A stretch of 64,000 nt of DNA from Avena insularis (taxonomy: Eukaryota; Streptophyta; Magnoliopsida; Poales; Poaceae): contig CM042694.1 in the NCBI GenBank assembly GCA_023614405.1, positions 130,205,711-130,269,710 of the forward strand. Reading direction: 5' to 3'. Position numbers and translations under genes: made by a program. The notes under the pieces were generated by a model. The model made no database searches, was not told the origin of the DNA, and saw only the letters and a program-made list of their open reading frames with translations. This document shows positions 1-13,600 of this stretch, piece by piece. How positions within the stretch are numbered: position 1 is the stretch's first letter; each line of letters starts with the position of its first letter.

Positions 1-950
1 TATTTTCGTGGAACTTTTCTCACCAGAACTGTTACCTATTTGAAAACAGATTCTGCAAGTCTCTGAATTTGGTATCTAGTAGATTCTTCCAGAGTCACCA
101 CTTGAATAACATCAATATCTTCATCTTTATACACTTATTGCCTGAGTCATAAAACCTTTCACTTCCTTATTACACCATTATCTCCACTAACCCTGAAACT
201 TCTTTCACACAAAACTTCACACAGTTCGCATTAGCAACATTAGTATAAGTGAAGTGGTAAAACCTTTTGAGTTCAACTTCAACTGAAAACCATCAAAACA
301 TAAGCTACTAAAGCAACTCCTTCCGAAAACCCAAAAAGAATTCAAAAAGGAAATCGATTAAAGAAGCAAATGCAAGAGTGGCAAAATCTATCAAAACAGA
401 ACAGCAGGTAAAGATCAATTTTTTCGAAAATATTCTGTTGCTCAAATCAAAAAGTTCAAAACTAACGAAAGTTAAATAACAACCTCGGTCATAAGCACAA
501 AAACTTACAGATCAAACCGACGTACAGAGTTCTCTCACGAATTTTTACGGTGAAGCACAAAAATCTATTTCGGGACATCAACTTCCCCAAATCTTACTTC
601 TCTCTCATTAGAGGTGATCTTGACACAAAAACCAAACAAAAGGGATAAGGAGAGTTCATTACCAAAGTAATAACTTCCAAGACTCAAAGAAACAAAAACA
701 AACTGAAAGCAAAAATAAACTGGGTTGTCTCCCAAAAAGCTCTTTCTTTATAGCCATTAAGATGGGCATGATAATTTTGAAGATGCTCACATAAGAATAT
801 GAATTGAGGTGAAAGAGAGCATTAAGAAGCAAAAATACACACATTTAAGTCTAACCCACTTCCTATGCAAGGTAATTTTGTAAACAAACAAGTTGTTGAA
901 ACCAGAGGCTACTTGCATAAGAAGGCAAAACAAGTGCAACATAAAAACTT
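1..950 (-). other. N0 internal 3' noncoding sequence
   Basis: No open frame of substance. The stretch is a diverged inverted copy of the region just downstream of the conserved frame in N1-N3. It includes the segment around 530-600 that matches the shared 'gttgctgtcccgaaacag' stretch near 24500, 37410 and 52280. Confidence 0.7.
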
Positions 951-2228
951 TCAGCATAAAACGAGGAAACTTGATATTATTGACATAAGAACACTTTTCC
1001 CTCTCTCATAATAACTTTCAGTATCATGCATAAACTTAAAAATATAACTATCACAAGAACCATCATAGCAATGATCACTTATTCTAATAGAAAACACAGG
1101 AATACTACCTCTCATAACACTACTATGTGAAACAATATTAGAGGTATCCTCACAAAGGATAGTGTGTCCCTCTTCTTCATATTTAGTAACAAAGTATTTC
1201 ACATTTGCTATTATAGGTTCATCAACCATTTGTTTATCAGGTTCAACAGCTTTGATTATACTTTCATTAACCATACTAGCTATCATAGAATGTTCCTTTA
1301 TCTTAACTGGGAAAGACATTTTCTCAATATAAGGTTCAGGTAAAACATGATTAGCAGTATAAACTTCAGTATTTCTTGTAGTAACACTCTTAGAAACATC
1401 TTTATAAGGTTCATGATACTTATTCCACTTCTTTTTAGGCACTTCAATATAGGAAGCGAAAGCCTTAAAATAAGAAGCAATAGCTTGAGAGTCTAGACCA
1501 TAAGCATTTTAAATATTTTGAAAGTCATCAGTTCCCATAAAAGATTCAATGCATTCATAATCATAATTTATACCTGACTTTCTACCTTTGTCATTCTCCC
1601 ATGCTTCAGCATTGTCTTGAATACGGTCCAGAAGATCCCATTTAGCTTCTTCTTCCATGCGAGTTAATGATCCAGCACAAGAAGCATCCAATAAATCCTT
1701 ATCATGTAGAGGGAGCCTTGCATAAAAGTTATTGATAATAATATTGTTGGGGAGCTCATGAATGGGACATTTGATCATTAGTAACTTCAATCTCCCCCAA
1801 GCTTGAGCTGTACTCTCTCCATCAAGAGGTCAAAAGTTGTATATTTGATTCCGATCTTTATGAATCTCACTAGGAGGATAAAACTTTGAATAAAAGAGAG
1901 GTACTATTTCCTCCCATTCCAGAGCTTGACCATTCTTCAGCAGCTTATACCATTCTTTAGCTCTTCCTTTCAGCGATAATGAGAATAAATTCTTCTTAAC
2001 TTGATCTGTAGTAATACCTACACACTTGAACAACCCGCATAATTCGTGTATAAAGAGTAAATGATCACCGGGATGGACAGTTCCATCTCCAACATAATAG
2101 TTATCCATAACACGATCAATAATTCTTGCAGGTATTTTGAAAGCATCATTCTCAGCAGGTGGTGGCTCATCTACTACCTTAGAAGTGGTAGTAGCATTAC
2201 CAAATAAGAAACTCAGCAAATTATCCAT
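951..2228 (-). pseudogene. gag-like gene of N0 with two in-frame stops
   Basis: Reading starts at the ATG at 2228 (protein start MDNLLSFLFGN, closely matching the start of the N2 protein) and continues in one frame to about 951, roughly 425 codons. It is broken only by TGA at 1832-1830 and TAA near 1511. The first 140 residues look like a retrotransposon capsid domain: a hydrophobic helix-rich stretch with KGRAKEWYKLL and a PLFYSKFYPPSE-like segment. The next part continues gag (ARLPLHDKDLLDAS, then an acidic linker). The C-terminus carries CDSYIFKFMHDTESYYERGK, a segment shared with N1, N2 and N3. No zinc knuckle is visible. It would form virus-like particles if functional (family knowledge). 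Gag identity is fairly sure; the role of the C-terminal part is unknown. Confidence 0.75.
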
Positions 2229-2313
2229 AACAAAAATAAAGCAACTAACAGAAATAAACAATACTCACAGTAGAGGTTTCCTTTACCAGTTCCACTTTCC
2301 AATAACGCTTCAC

Positions 2314-2331
2314 TCCCCGGCAACGGCGCCA
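2314..2331 (-). other. Primer binding site of N0 (tRNA-Asp type)
   Basis: Read on the minus strand the site is TGGCGCCGTTGCCGGGGA, a full match to the complement of the plant tRNA-Asp 3' end as I know it. It lies 11 bases inside the LTR end, the same layout as in N1, N2 and N3. Confidence 0.9.
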
Positions 2332-2342
2332 GAAAATAGTCT

Positions 2343-3853
2343 CGATGACCCACAAGTATAGGGGGTGTATCACAGTATTTTTGATAAGTAAGAGTGTCGA
2401 ACCCAACGAGGAGCAGAAGGTGTTGGCTAGTGGTATGGATCAGGAATTCTCTGCAAATACTTAGCAAACGGATTTTTAGGGGTTTTTTATAAAGCAAGTA
2501 AATAAAGTACAAGTAAATAAAAGACAGTAGGAATAAATGCAGCAAGTGGCCCAATCCTTTATGCACCAAAGGACAAACCGGTTGTATTACTTAAGATGAC
2601 CAAACATTCTCGAGGACACATGGGAAGACTATCAAGTGCTTTCGCTTCATATAGTTGATTAATATTCTTTAGCTTGCTAAGTGTTGTGTGGGTGAACCTG
2701 TGCTAATGTACCGACCTTCCTAGGACTAATACATACTTGTGATTATACCCCTTGCAAACATCCGTAAGTACAAGAAAGTAATTAAGGTAGAAACCTAACC
2801 ACAGCTTTAAACTCTAAGACCCTTACGTCCCTTGTGCAATGGTTTCCTAATGGGGGTTCAGGTTTCTGTCACTCCAGCAACCCCTACGATTAGTAGCCAA
2901 ATACACAATGCATTCCCCTAGGCCCATATAGGTGAAGTTTCATGTAGTCGATGTTCACATGACACCACTAGAAGAAGTACACCACAACTTAAATATCAAA
3001 CTATTGAATCTTTCTCAACACAACTCCACTACTAACAACATGACTTCTCCCATGTCCTCAAGAACAAAACGAACTACTCACAAGACATCATATGGATCAT
3101 GATCAAAGATGGAATAATGCTGATAACAATCTTAACATAAACAATAATTCAATGGTTCACTCAATAGCATCAACTACAAAGAGTAATCAACACCGGGAAA
3201 GTTTCCCCTATGAACTATGCAAGATTCAACCCAATTGTTACAGCAATATGGAGATGGTGATGAGGGTGCTGATGGTGATGATGGTGGTGATGATGATGAT
3301 GATCCCGATGAAGTCCAGCTTGATGGTGGTGTTGATGGTGATGATCTCCCCTCTCCGGGAAGGAATTCCCCCGGCAGAAATCTGTCTACCGGAGAGATCT
3401 TTCTCTCTCGGTGTTTTCCGCCTCGTAGAGGCGGCATAATCTTTCTGTGGTCGCTCCCCGAGTCTTAGGGTTTCGGGGGGAATATATACGCTAGAGGGGA
3501 GAACCAAAGGTGGGCTAGGGCGGCCACACAACCTGGTGGCGTGGCCTAGGGTGGCCCGCGCTAGGGGTGGTGTGGGCCCCCTGTGGCCCATATCCACTCC
3601 CTCTTCTGGCTTCCTTCGTCTTCTGGAAAAATAGGATTTTCCGTATATTTTTCCGGATTTTCTGATCTTCGTGAATTTTGCCTCCAAACAACACCTTTTC
3701 CATCAGAATCCTGACTAAAGCGGTCCATGCTCCAAAAGTCATCAACCATGCAAAAACAGATGAAATAACATAAGTATCATCTCTTAATATGAAATATACC
3801 AATGAATAACAGTGAATTATGATTTAGCATAGTGATGCAAAATGGACGTATCA
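2343..3853 (-). repeat. 5' LTR of N0
   Basis: About 1.51 kb. It starts TGATACGTCC at 3853 and ends at 2343 with CG where CA is expected, consistent with a point mutation. The last 30 or so bases (GATACACCCCC ... GGGTCATC) match the end of the N3 LTR, while the start differs from it. Contains a GAT-rich microsatellite near 3241-3330. Confidence 0.85.
3241..3330 (+). repeat. GAT/GGT trinucleotide microsatellite
   Basis: Imperfect GAT and GGT trinucleotides with a run of GATs near 3291-3305, inside the N0 LTR. It produces overlapping low-complexity open frames on both strands that are not genes. Confidence 0.85.
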
Positions 3854-4082
3854 GTTATTAACAACATCCAATGTCCATGATCAGAAAACCTTGATCATCT
3901 TGTTAATCAACGAGCTAGTTTATATGAGAGGCATTACTAGGAACTTTGTATTTTGTTTATTAAATACACATGTATTAACGTTTCCAATTAATACAATTAT
4001 AGCATGCAAAATAAACATTTATCATAAACATGGAATAAGATAATAACCACTTTATTATTGCCTCTCGGGCATATTCCCTTCA
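3854..4082 (-). repeat. 3' LTR of A, first 229 bases
   Basis: Aligns almost base for base with 10438-10666. It is cut at 3853/3854 by insertion of N0 immediately after GTTAT. Confidence 0.9.
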
Positions 4083-4097
4083 GTCTCCCACTTGCAC
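4083..4097 (-). other. Polypurine tract of A
   Basis: Minus strand GTGCAAGTGGGAGAC directly abuts the LTR start TGAAGGG. This is the plus-strand primer position of Copia elements, and the wording matches BARE/Angela tracts. Confidence 0.85.
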
Positions 4098-4899
4098 TAG
4101 AGTCAATAATCTAGTTTGAAAAACTTTCTGTATTGAACACCTATGTCTTTTTGGTGTTGCATATACGCGATTTCTAGTGGTTAACATAATCTCCGGATCT
4201 GTCAGTTTCAGTTCCATGTGTATCTGCATGTCTTTGCGTCTCTACACATCACTCATTCTCAAATGAGATGGCATTGTATAAATTTGGTGCTTTGGTGAGA
4301 CCTTTAGTTCGTTCCGGTTAAAATATGTTGATATTATTGTCATACAATATATCTTCATACTATTAGCCCACTTCGAACCACACCTAGTTTGATAACAAAC
4401 TACTTTAACACAAATGCCCTCCTTTGCTGCTATTATAGCAGTCATATACTTAGTCTTTTGTTGTAGTATCCATCACAATGTCTCAACTTTGGAACTCATC
4501 CATATCCATCATGGAACATCCTTTCCATTACATTGTGCACCCATAGTCTAAATTGAGATAAATTTAATTTGTATCTTGTGACAAAACTAGTATCAATGTA
4601 ACACTTTACAATGAACTACCTTTAACTATTTGTCACTTATACATGATATATTCTTAGTTCTTCGAAAGCTCATAAGAATATCTTTACTATCGTCCAATGA
4701 TCATCTTATGAATCATTCTGGTATGTGCTCATAACATTTAGAGCATAGGACATATCTTGATATATACATATCATGGTATAATCGATCAAAATATTCATGT
4801 GATTTTACTCACCAAGTGTTGAAGCACTTGAATCTTGATACAATCCTTTCCATGCAGCAAGAACCTTTCTTGTTGTCTCCATATTGAACCCTTTCAATA

Positions 4900-5600
4900 T
4901 CTCATATATGTATGTCTGGCATAACCATATTAGCGCCTCAATCTATCCATATAGACATTGATGCCAAATATTCCGGTTTTGCCCAAGTCTTTCATCGAAA
5001 TCCTATTTTAATGAAATTCTTAACTTGTGTCAATAAAAGATACATCATTTCCAATCAACAATATGTACTCTGCATAATGTATTGGAAATTTTTCTCAGTG
5101 CTCCCACTTAATTTCTTGCAAATGCAAGCATCTTCATCATCTCCGATGATATTAAACTCCTTTAACATTTTCATCATGGTGAAGATTCCAACTCCACTAT
5201 GCTCACTTCAACTATTGAAGTTTGCATTCCCTTTTAGCACCCTTTGAATTAAGAAAACCCTTCAGACTGTGTCATGTACACATCCTAGGTAACCATTCTA
5301 TTAGAAGAACCTTGTTTTGTTTATCCAACTACCATATATCAAATTATATGTAGTGGTTGCTACATTAATCCGTCAAGACTAAATATTGTTATGAAAGATC
5401 AAATCTTGTCATAGTCAACTCCTTGAACATTGCCGTAAACTTCTTACCGACATGTCGACTATTTCATAGATGTTAAACATCCATGTCTATTTCTTTATAG
5501 ATCCAAACACGACCGATAGGCTTCACGCCTTTCCAGAGGGTCTTCCAAGTTCAGAAACTTGATTTCTCATGTATGGATACTATCACGGATTCTTTGACTT
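4900..5600 (-). pseudogene. Remnant of Copia reverse transcriptase in A
   Basis: On the minus strand short blocks of Copia RT are still readable: YILLIGNDV at about 5041-5070, which follows the catalytic YVDD in intact relatives, and MKDLGKTGIFGINVYMDR downstream at about 4935-5010. Reading frames change repeatedly between blocks and many stops are present, so nothing can be translated over more than about 30 codons. RT would copy element RNA into DNA in cytoplasmic particles (family knowledge). Old age and CpG decay probably explain the damage. Confidence 0.7.
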
Positions 5601-8600
5601 CTTAGTCATTTTATGGAGTCAGGGCCCATCATTGCTTCTTGGCATGCAATCGGTTCATCATTGTCAAAACAATAACGACTTCTATTTCAAATCTTACTAT
5701 TTGATTCTTACAAACCCACATGGTTCAATAAGAACTCTAATCTCCAAGATCACACCCATTGTAATCACGGGAGCCATGAGCATTGTGGCCACCACCGGGA
5801 CACTTTTCGGTGCTGCGCTACTTAGCACATATAGCTAAGGTTCAACAACCTTATCAAAGTTCTATTGTCCTCCCACTTAACTTTTCACGAAAAATTCCTT
5901 CTCAAGAAACTTGACGTTCCAAGCGACAAACTCTTTTGTCCTTGGTGTTATGGAGGAATTCCCAACAAATTCTTTGGGATAACCTACAAAGACATGCTTA
6001 TCCGACTTTGGTTGTAAAATTTTTACTTATGCATAGCATACCAAAATTTAAGAAAAGACAATTCAGGTTTTACCCCAAACCATAACTCATATGGTGTCAT
6101 TTCAACGGATCACGATGGTGCTCTTTTCAGTGTAAAAGTGGTAGTCTCTAAAGCTTTAATCCTTAAAACATAATGGTAGTTTTATAAATGACACCTTTGA
6201 TCTTACCATGTCAAACAAGGTTTGATTTGATGTCTCGAACATACCATACTCCTATGGTTTATCGGGAAATGCAAATTCATGGAATAATTCCTGAAATCTT
6301 AGGTGTTTTGCTAAACCTGTAACTCAAATATCTTCTTTTATGATCAAATCATAAACTCTTTTATTTTCTTGTTACAATGATTTTTCACTTCATCTTGTAA
6401 GTCTTTGAACATTTTTCAAATGTTTCATACTTCTTCCTTATTAAGTAAATATATATAGATATATTCACACAAGTTTCTGGAGAAAGCATATGAAGCAAAA
6501 AGATCCATCGCATATGGCTACACATAATGGACTATATACATCAACATGCATAATATCCAATAAGTTAGTCATCCGTTCCTGTTTGGCCTATGGACGGAGT
6601 TTCAATTATCTCGAGGAAAGTTTCACAAGCGTCAATTGATCAAAATCAAAAGACTCCAAAAATCCATCAACATGGAGTTTCTTTATGTTTACTTTTCAAT
6701 ATAATTCAAACAGAAATGTTACTTCATAAGTGATCTTCCAATCATTTGTCTTACGACATTTTAGCAATAATGTTTATGGATGTGATTTCTCCAACTAGAC
6801 TTGTAAAAGTTCATCCATTCTTTATGGAATATGGTAATTATTTGAATAACCATTGTTCTCGTAATATCGGAACAAAATAAAAATTATTAAAACAAAATCT
6901 TGAAGGCTAGGTTTGACGACAACGAAAACACAATAACACTTTATTTGTTTTCGATGAACATCATCACTTATTGTCTTGCCAGTTACTTAGGCTATTGTAG
7001 TTCATGAATTGTGTTGTTTTGTATGACACTTCACACCAACCAATTCGGTATCCAATACCTCAGAACCACATTGTTTAACAAGCAAGGAATACAGCCATAA
7101 CATGTATATCTTCTATATACCTAAAGTTGGACATCTCCAATCTTTTCTTTTTCTGCCAAATATTTTATAGATTCTCTTTCAACAATTCCTTTTCTTTTAA
7201 AAGAATCCATCAACATCAATAGTGGTGTCATTCACATGACACATAGTACAAAGTGTATATAGTCAAATACTAATACCTTTGGACTTGCACTTTGAAGTGG
7301 ATCACCATCATCAAATGTCTGGTGTTCTTTCAAAAATCCATTCTTTAGTAATCTATTAGTGTAGTAAACATTTTACTTACATCTTCTATTCATCCTTATC
7401 ATGACAACTTTCATGATCAAGCTACTATAGCCTATAAGGAAGAATCGCGAGTATAATGTTAGTTCCCAACACCTTTTTGGGAGATCCGGATGCCTAGCAT
7501 CTCCATCCTTCACAAATTCTCATACAATATGAGAACATGTATTTTGCTAAATTATACTCTATCATAATGCAACCAAAAACATTGTTTCAGATATCACAAT
7601 ATCTTTCACACATGATGGTTTCTGAAACAATTTTCAGCTCCTAGATAATCTTGATATTAAGACAACTTTTGAATATCAATAATCATGGAGGCAAACATGA
7701 TACTTTAGATACTAACATTGGAATTCTTACTCTTAATTTAATACTACTTATTAAACTTCATGGAGTAAATAGAGTTTGCTGAAAGTTTGCAATAGGACTT
7801 CTATACTTTAAATTGATATTCAAAACAATACGATGCCAGTTCGTAAAGTAAATATCCAGAATTCTATAGTTCTATTATCTCAATTCAAACTAAGCATAAG
7901 GTAGTGAACAGATGCCAATGACTACAACAAATTATGCAAATTCACTTTGATTTAGTTTATGACAAATTGAGTTCAACTAATCCAAATTAGAAATGAACTC
8001 CCACTCAAAAACGACATTACCATATCAATGATTACATGAACCAAATCCACTACACCAAGTCCGATCATCACGTGAGTCAGTGTAGCTTCAAAGGCGAGCA
8101 TCAATATGGGCATCACATCAACTATATGACTCATGCTTAACCTTTCGGTCCGTGTTCCGAGGCCATGTCTGTACATGCTAGGCTCGCCAAGTAAGAACAT
8201 TAGTACCCGCGTGTGTAAAACTGTCTTACACTCGTTGTATGAAAGCATGGAGTCGAGTACACCCGATCATCACGTGATGTCTCGAAACACGATCCATAGA
8301 ACGGTGCATACTCAAGGAAGAACACATTTTATCTTGATATCTAAATGAGGGATCATCTTACAATGCTACTAAAAACACCAAACTAGCAGTATAAGATGTA
8401 AACATGTAATGTGTAAAGTGAGATGATATGGTCCATGCATTTGATCTCTATCATTTGCATCGTGGTATGATCTCTATCATTCCTTTGTGTGTAAGGCCAA
8501 GGTCTATGGAACATACACGTTAAGTGTGTTGTAAGAGTATCTACCATACATCTACTTACAACATTACCATACCAATACACTAGCCCAGCAACAATCTAAA

Positions 8601-8966
8601 CTAGACACCTCTAATTTATCCATTGCAAGTTTTACGTGGCTTAGGGCTTTCGGAGATAGAACCGGTCTTACCTACGAACATGGAACCACAACAAGGATAA
8701 CCAAGTTATTAGCAACTCGTTGTAAATCAGATATTGACTATAGTAGGAGAGACAGACACCCGCCAGCCACTTGTGCAAAACTAGTTGCATGTCGACCGAC
8801 CGGTCTCATACGATGTACATGATAAGGTTGGTCCGGGCGCTTCATCCCACTATGCCACCAATATCCAAAATACATGAAAGAAACAATAACATGATCATCA
8901 TCACCCACATATAAACATATGTGTACTACGTCTAAAGCACCTACGCATAGATCAGGCTCGATACTT
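5601..8966 (-). other. Degenerate gag/pol and leader of A
   Basis: No usable frame. The part near 7970-8966 resembles the long untranslated leader of Angela/BARE elements: the primer site region at 8945-8966 is a worn tRNA-Met-type site (GTATCGAGCC instead of GTATCAGAGC). Several short phrases such as CACGTGATGATCGGGTGT (minus strand, near 8265) are typical of that leader as I remember it. The part at 5601-7900 should hold integrase, protease and gag but shows only AT-rich decayed sequence. Confidence 0.6.
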
Positions 8967-10666
8967 TGTTGGGTTATGACATAGAAAACAAAAAATTCCT
9001 ACGATGGGAACTATCGCCAAGATCTATCTATTAGATACAAGCAAATGGTGGATATACATCCATAGAGAACTTACCCTCAAAGACAACAAAGCTTTGTTAA
9101 CAAGATGGAACTCGTGGATGATGTAGTCGTACACTTGCCGATCTCAAGATCGTGATGAAGTCCAGCAGGTCCGGCTCCAGCACGTCCATCAGATCCAGCT
9201 CCAGCAAGTCCAGCACCACCAAGTCCAGCACCACAAAGCAGCAGCGCATCCGTGATCGCACACACATCTAGTACCCCGACAACCTCCGTCCCTCGCTCCA
9301 GCAAAGTAGCGGAAGCAGCAACTCCTTTCCAGATAAAGCCACCGGGAACATGTATCTCACTAATCCGAGACCATGGGGAATAACTAGAGGGGGAGAGAGA
9401 TCCTTCACGAGGAGGTGTGTGTTGTGAGGAGGAGAGGGGGGCCTTTTATAGGGAAGAGGGGGCAACCAAGGGCCATGGCATGGCATCCATGGTGGTGCCC
9501 CCACCTCTTCCATCATTCATGTGGTGGATGCTCCACTCACATAAATAAGCCTCCACTCACACTTCCACTCACATGCATTAAATTTCCACCAAATTTAATG
9601 CAATCTCTCATTAAATAAAACTATTTTATTTATTTTATTCAGAATTATGTTAATTACTTTAATTAACAAACATTCACATAAAACCCCCGGCAACATTTCA
9701 ATATCACATGCAGAACCAATTTCAGCAATTTCACCCGAAACAATTCCGGTTTCCATCGAAATGATTCCAGCGCTTTCTTAAATCTTTATCTGAAACATAT
9801 ATGATCCAAATGGTGTCGGTATCCCTTAAGTGTGTCACCCTACGGTTCACGAATAATGCAGACATGATCGAGACCCCTCTCCGATGAATAATCAGCAGCG
9901 GGATCTAGAGATCCGTACTAACTCCCACATATTCAACGATGAATCTTGTGATCGTGTGAACCTTTAACGTCATAACTAAATCCTTTTGTCTCGCGATATA
10001 TTACAAGTTCGAGATTTGATCATCAGCATCCAAATACCTAGTTTGATCTTGTTACCGATATGCACTCTTTTCTCGTTCCCGTGATATAACATTCTAGTGA
10101 TCACATCACTTGCTTGCAAGCTATTTCAATGTGATATCACCGAGAGGGCCCACAGTATATCTATCCGTCATCGGGATGGATAAATCCCGCTCTTGATCCA
10201 TGAGCCTCAAGATAACACCTTCATAGCACTGAACCCACGTTTATAGTCACCCTGTTACGGTGTGACGTTTGATGTTATCAAGATACTCTTCCGGTGTTAG
10301 CAATTAACATGATCTCATGGTCTAAGGACTAAGATTACTTCGTATGATGTTATAGCAATATAAACATAATGACTCTGATCGTAATGCTATACTTCGGATG
10401 AATGTTCATCAGATCATTCCACCAATGTTGTGACCTTGTTATTAACAACATCCAATGTCCATGATCAGGAAACCTTGATCATCTTGTTAATCAACGAGCT
10501 AGTTTATATGCGAGGCATTACCAGGAACTTTGTATTTTGTTTATTAAACACACATGTATTAACGTTTCCAATTAATACAATTATAGCATGCAAAATAAAC
10601 ATTTATCATAAACATGGAATAAGATAATAACCACTTTATTATTGCCTCTTAGGCATATTCCCTTCA
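8967..10666 (-). repeat. 5' LTR of A
   Basis: 1.70 kb, TGAAGGG ... CCCAACA on the minus strand. The length fits Angela/BARE LTRs. A TATA box lies at 9444-9451. Confidence 0.88.
9444..9451 (-). promoter_or_regulatory. TATA box of the A LTR promoter
   Basis: Minus strand CTATAAAAGG followed by a C-rich leader with CTCACAACACACACC, the usual arrangement before a transcription start in these LTRs. The start site itself is inferred. Confidence 0.65.
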
Positions 10667-13600
10667 CGGATCTCATTGGAACTCTTGATCTGGAAGAGAA
10701 GGTGAGAGCAAAAGACACACGTGCTTGAGGTGCCGAGGGAGGTTCAAGTGCCAATCTGGTACAGAAAAAGAACTTCCAGTCTCACAAGTCCAAGAACAAG
10801 GGAAAGTTTGATGGAAAAGGAAAGTTCGATGGAAAGAACAAAGCCTCACAGTCTACTAGTTTCAAGAAGAAGACTGAAAAGATGAAAGGTGTTTGTCATG
10901 TGTGCCGTGATCCTGATCATTGGGCTCTTGCTTTCCCTAACCGCTTTGACAAACGCCAGCATGGAAAAGGCAGCAAGACTGCTAATGTTGTCATGGGCGA
11001 CGTTGAGATGAAAGATGTTGGGTATGGTATATTACCTACTGTTCTTTCATTATGTCATTCTCCTGATTGGTGGATTGACACGGGCGCTAATGTACATGTT
11101 TGCTCTAATGTTTCCATGTTTTCTTCATATCAGGTCAGAGGGAATCAGTCCATGCTAATGGGGAACGGCTCGCATGCTTCTGTTCATGGTGTTGGTACGG
11201 TCGATCTGAAGTTCACTTCGGGAAAGACCGTGCGCCTAAAGAACGTGCATCATGTTCCCTCAATAAATAAGAATCTTGTTAGTGGATCACTTCTATGTCG
11301 TGATGGCTACAAGATTGTGTTTGAGTCCAATAAATTTGTACTGTCTAAGTTTGGAACGTTTATTGGTAAAGGCTATGAGTGTGGAGGTTTGTTCCGCCTA
11401 TCACTATTAGATGTGTGTAATAAAGTCGTGAATCATGTTTCAGCTAATCTTGTATCAAATGTATGGTATTCACGTCTTTGTCATGTTAATTTTGGTTGCA
11501 TGACGCGGTTAGCTAAAATGAATGTAATCCCAAAATTCACTACTGTGAAGGGATCTAAATGCCAAACTTGTGTGCAAGCGAAGCAACTTCGCAAGTCACA
11601 TACGACTGCAGAGGTGAGAGATTTGGCACCACTAGAGCTCATACATTCAGATCTTTTTGAGATGAATGGTGTGTTGACAAAAGGTGGAAAGAAATATTTT
11701 ATGACATTGATCGATGACTCTACAAGATATTGTCATGTGTATCTTCTAAAATCAAAATATGAGGCTTTGAGTTACTTCAAAATCTATAAAGCTGAAGCGG
11801 AAAACCAACTTGCTCAAAAGATTAAGAGGCTTAGGTCTGATCGTGGTGGAGAGTACTTTTCCAATGAGTTTGATTCTTTTTGTGCGGAACATGGTATAAT
11901 CCATGAGAGGACGCCTCCCTACTCGCCCTAGTCAAACGGGGTAGCCGAAAGAAAGAATCGTACTCTAACAGATTTGTTTAACGCCATGTTAGACACATCA
12001 GGTATCTCGAAGGAATGGTGGGGGAGGCATTACTGACTGCATGTCATGTCCTAAACCAAGTTCCCACTAGGAACAAAGAGATTACTCCATTTGAAGAATG
12101 GGAAAAGAAAAGATTAAATCTTTCTTACTTGCGAACTTGGGGCTGTCTGGCAAAGGTTCATGTGCCAATCCCAAAGAAGCGCAAACTTGGACCAAAAACC
12201 GTGGACTGTGTTTTTCTGGGATATGCTTTTCATAGCATTGGCTATAGATTCTTAATAGTAAAATCTGAAGTACCAGACATGCATGTTGGTACAATCATGG
12301 AGTAAAATGATGTGACTTTCTTTGAGGATATCTTTCCCATGAAGGATATACCTAGCTCATCAAATCAGGAAATACCCACAATTCCTGAACATACCATTCC
12401 TATTGAACACTCGGAAAAACCTAAGGAGGATGATAATGAAATTCCTAAGAGGAGTAAGAGACAGAGGACTGCAAAGTCCTTTGGTAATGATTTCATTGTG
12501 TACCTTGGGGATGATACTCCTACTTCTATTTCAGAAGCCTATGCATCTCCTGATGCTGACTACTGGAAGGAAGTCGTTCGTAGTGAGATGGATTCCATCT
12601 TAGCGAATGGAACATGGGAGATCACCGATCGTCCTTATGGGTGCAAACCTGTAGGATGCAAATGGGTGTTTCAGAAGAAACTTAGGCCTGATGGTACTAT
12701 GGAGAAGTACAAGGCAAGACTTGTAGCTAAGGGTTATACCCAAAAATAAGGTGAGGACTTCTTTGATACTTACTCACCCGTAGCCAGATTAACCACCATT
12801 CGTGTACTACTATCTTTGGCTACCTCACATGGTCTTCTCGTTCATCAAATGGACGTTAAGACGATTTTCCTAAATGGAGAGTTGGACGAGGAAATATATA
12901 TGGATCAGCCAGATGGATTTGTAGTGAGTGGCCAAGAAGGAAAAGTGTGTAAGTTGTTGCAGTCTTTATATGGCCTTAAACAAGCACCTAAGAAGTGGCA
13001 CAATAAGTTTGAGAGAACCCTAACCACTAAAGGTTTTGCTGTAAACGAAGCTGACAAATGTGTGTATTATCGCTATGGTGGGGGCGAGGGAGTAATTCTT
13101 TGTTTGTATGTTGATGACATACTGGTTTTTTGGACCAATCTTAATGTGATTAAGGAAGTCAAGGATTTCTTATCTCGGTCTTTTGAGATGAAGGATCTAG
13201 GAGTAGCTGATGTTATTTTGAACTCAAGCTATTGAGAGATGATAATGGTGGGATCACACTGCTTCAGTCTCACTATGTGGAAAAGATCTTGAGTCGCTTT
13301 GGGTATAGCAACTGCAAGTCTTCTCCAACACCGTATGATCCTAGTGTGTTACTTCGAAAGAATAGAGGCACTACTAGAGATCAATTGACATATTCTCAGA
13401 TTATTGGGTCGCTTATGTATTTAGCTAGTGCTACGAGGCCTGACATCACTTTTGTTGTAAGCAAACTCAGCCGGTTTGTTTCAAATCCTAGAGATGATCA
13501 TTGCCAAGCTCTTGAGAGAGTCATGCGCCATCTAAATGGCACTGCGAGCTACGACATTCACTATACTGGGTACCCAAGGGTGCTGGAGGGATATAGTGAT

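Larger units (their letters stand above)
1..3853 (-). mobile_element. N0: tRNA-Asp-primed LTR retrotransposon, 5' LTR plus part of the internal region
   Basis: On the minus strand the element begins at 3853 with TGATACGTCC and reads leftwards through its 5' LTR, an 18-base primer site and a gag-like frame, then runs off the left edge. It sits in the 3' LTR of element A: the next bases GTTAT (3854-3858) are the predicted TSD, and the uninterrupted A LTR copy at about 10438 reads on through this point. No protease, RT or integrase is visible. The sequence at 1-950 matches the 3' noncoding part of N1, N2 and N3 in inverted orientation, so N0 is a divergent member of that group. The tRNA-Asp primer site fits the Athila/Tat side of Ty3/Gypsy (family knowledge). 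Whether pol exists left of the window is unknown. Confidence 0.85.
3854..10666 (-). mobile_element. A: Angela/BARE-like Copia retrotransposon, decayed
   Basis: Minus-strand element with a 5' LTR at 8967-10666, an internal region at 4083-8966, and the first 229 bases of its 3' LTR at 3854-4082; the rest of that LTR lies beyond N0 and off the left edge. Both LTR copies begin TGAAGGGAATATGCC on the minus strand and are near identical over the shared part. The polypurine tract GTGCAAGTGGGAGAC precedes the 3' LTR, as in BARE/Angela elements (family knowledge). The internal region is full of stops and indels; only scraps of RT can be read. It is inserted in gag of Copia element C, with CGGAT (10667-10671) as the predicted TSD, whose partner is off the window. 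Confidence 0.88.

Noticed and set aside
3092..3687. Overlapping open frames on both strands near 3.1-3.7 kb
   Set aside because: They come from the GAT/GGT microsatellite and the GC-rich part of the N0 LTR; composition is low-complexity.
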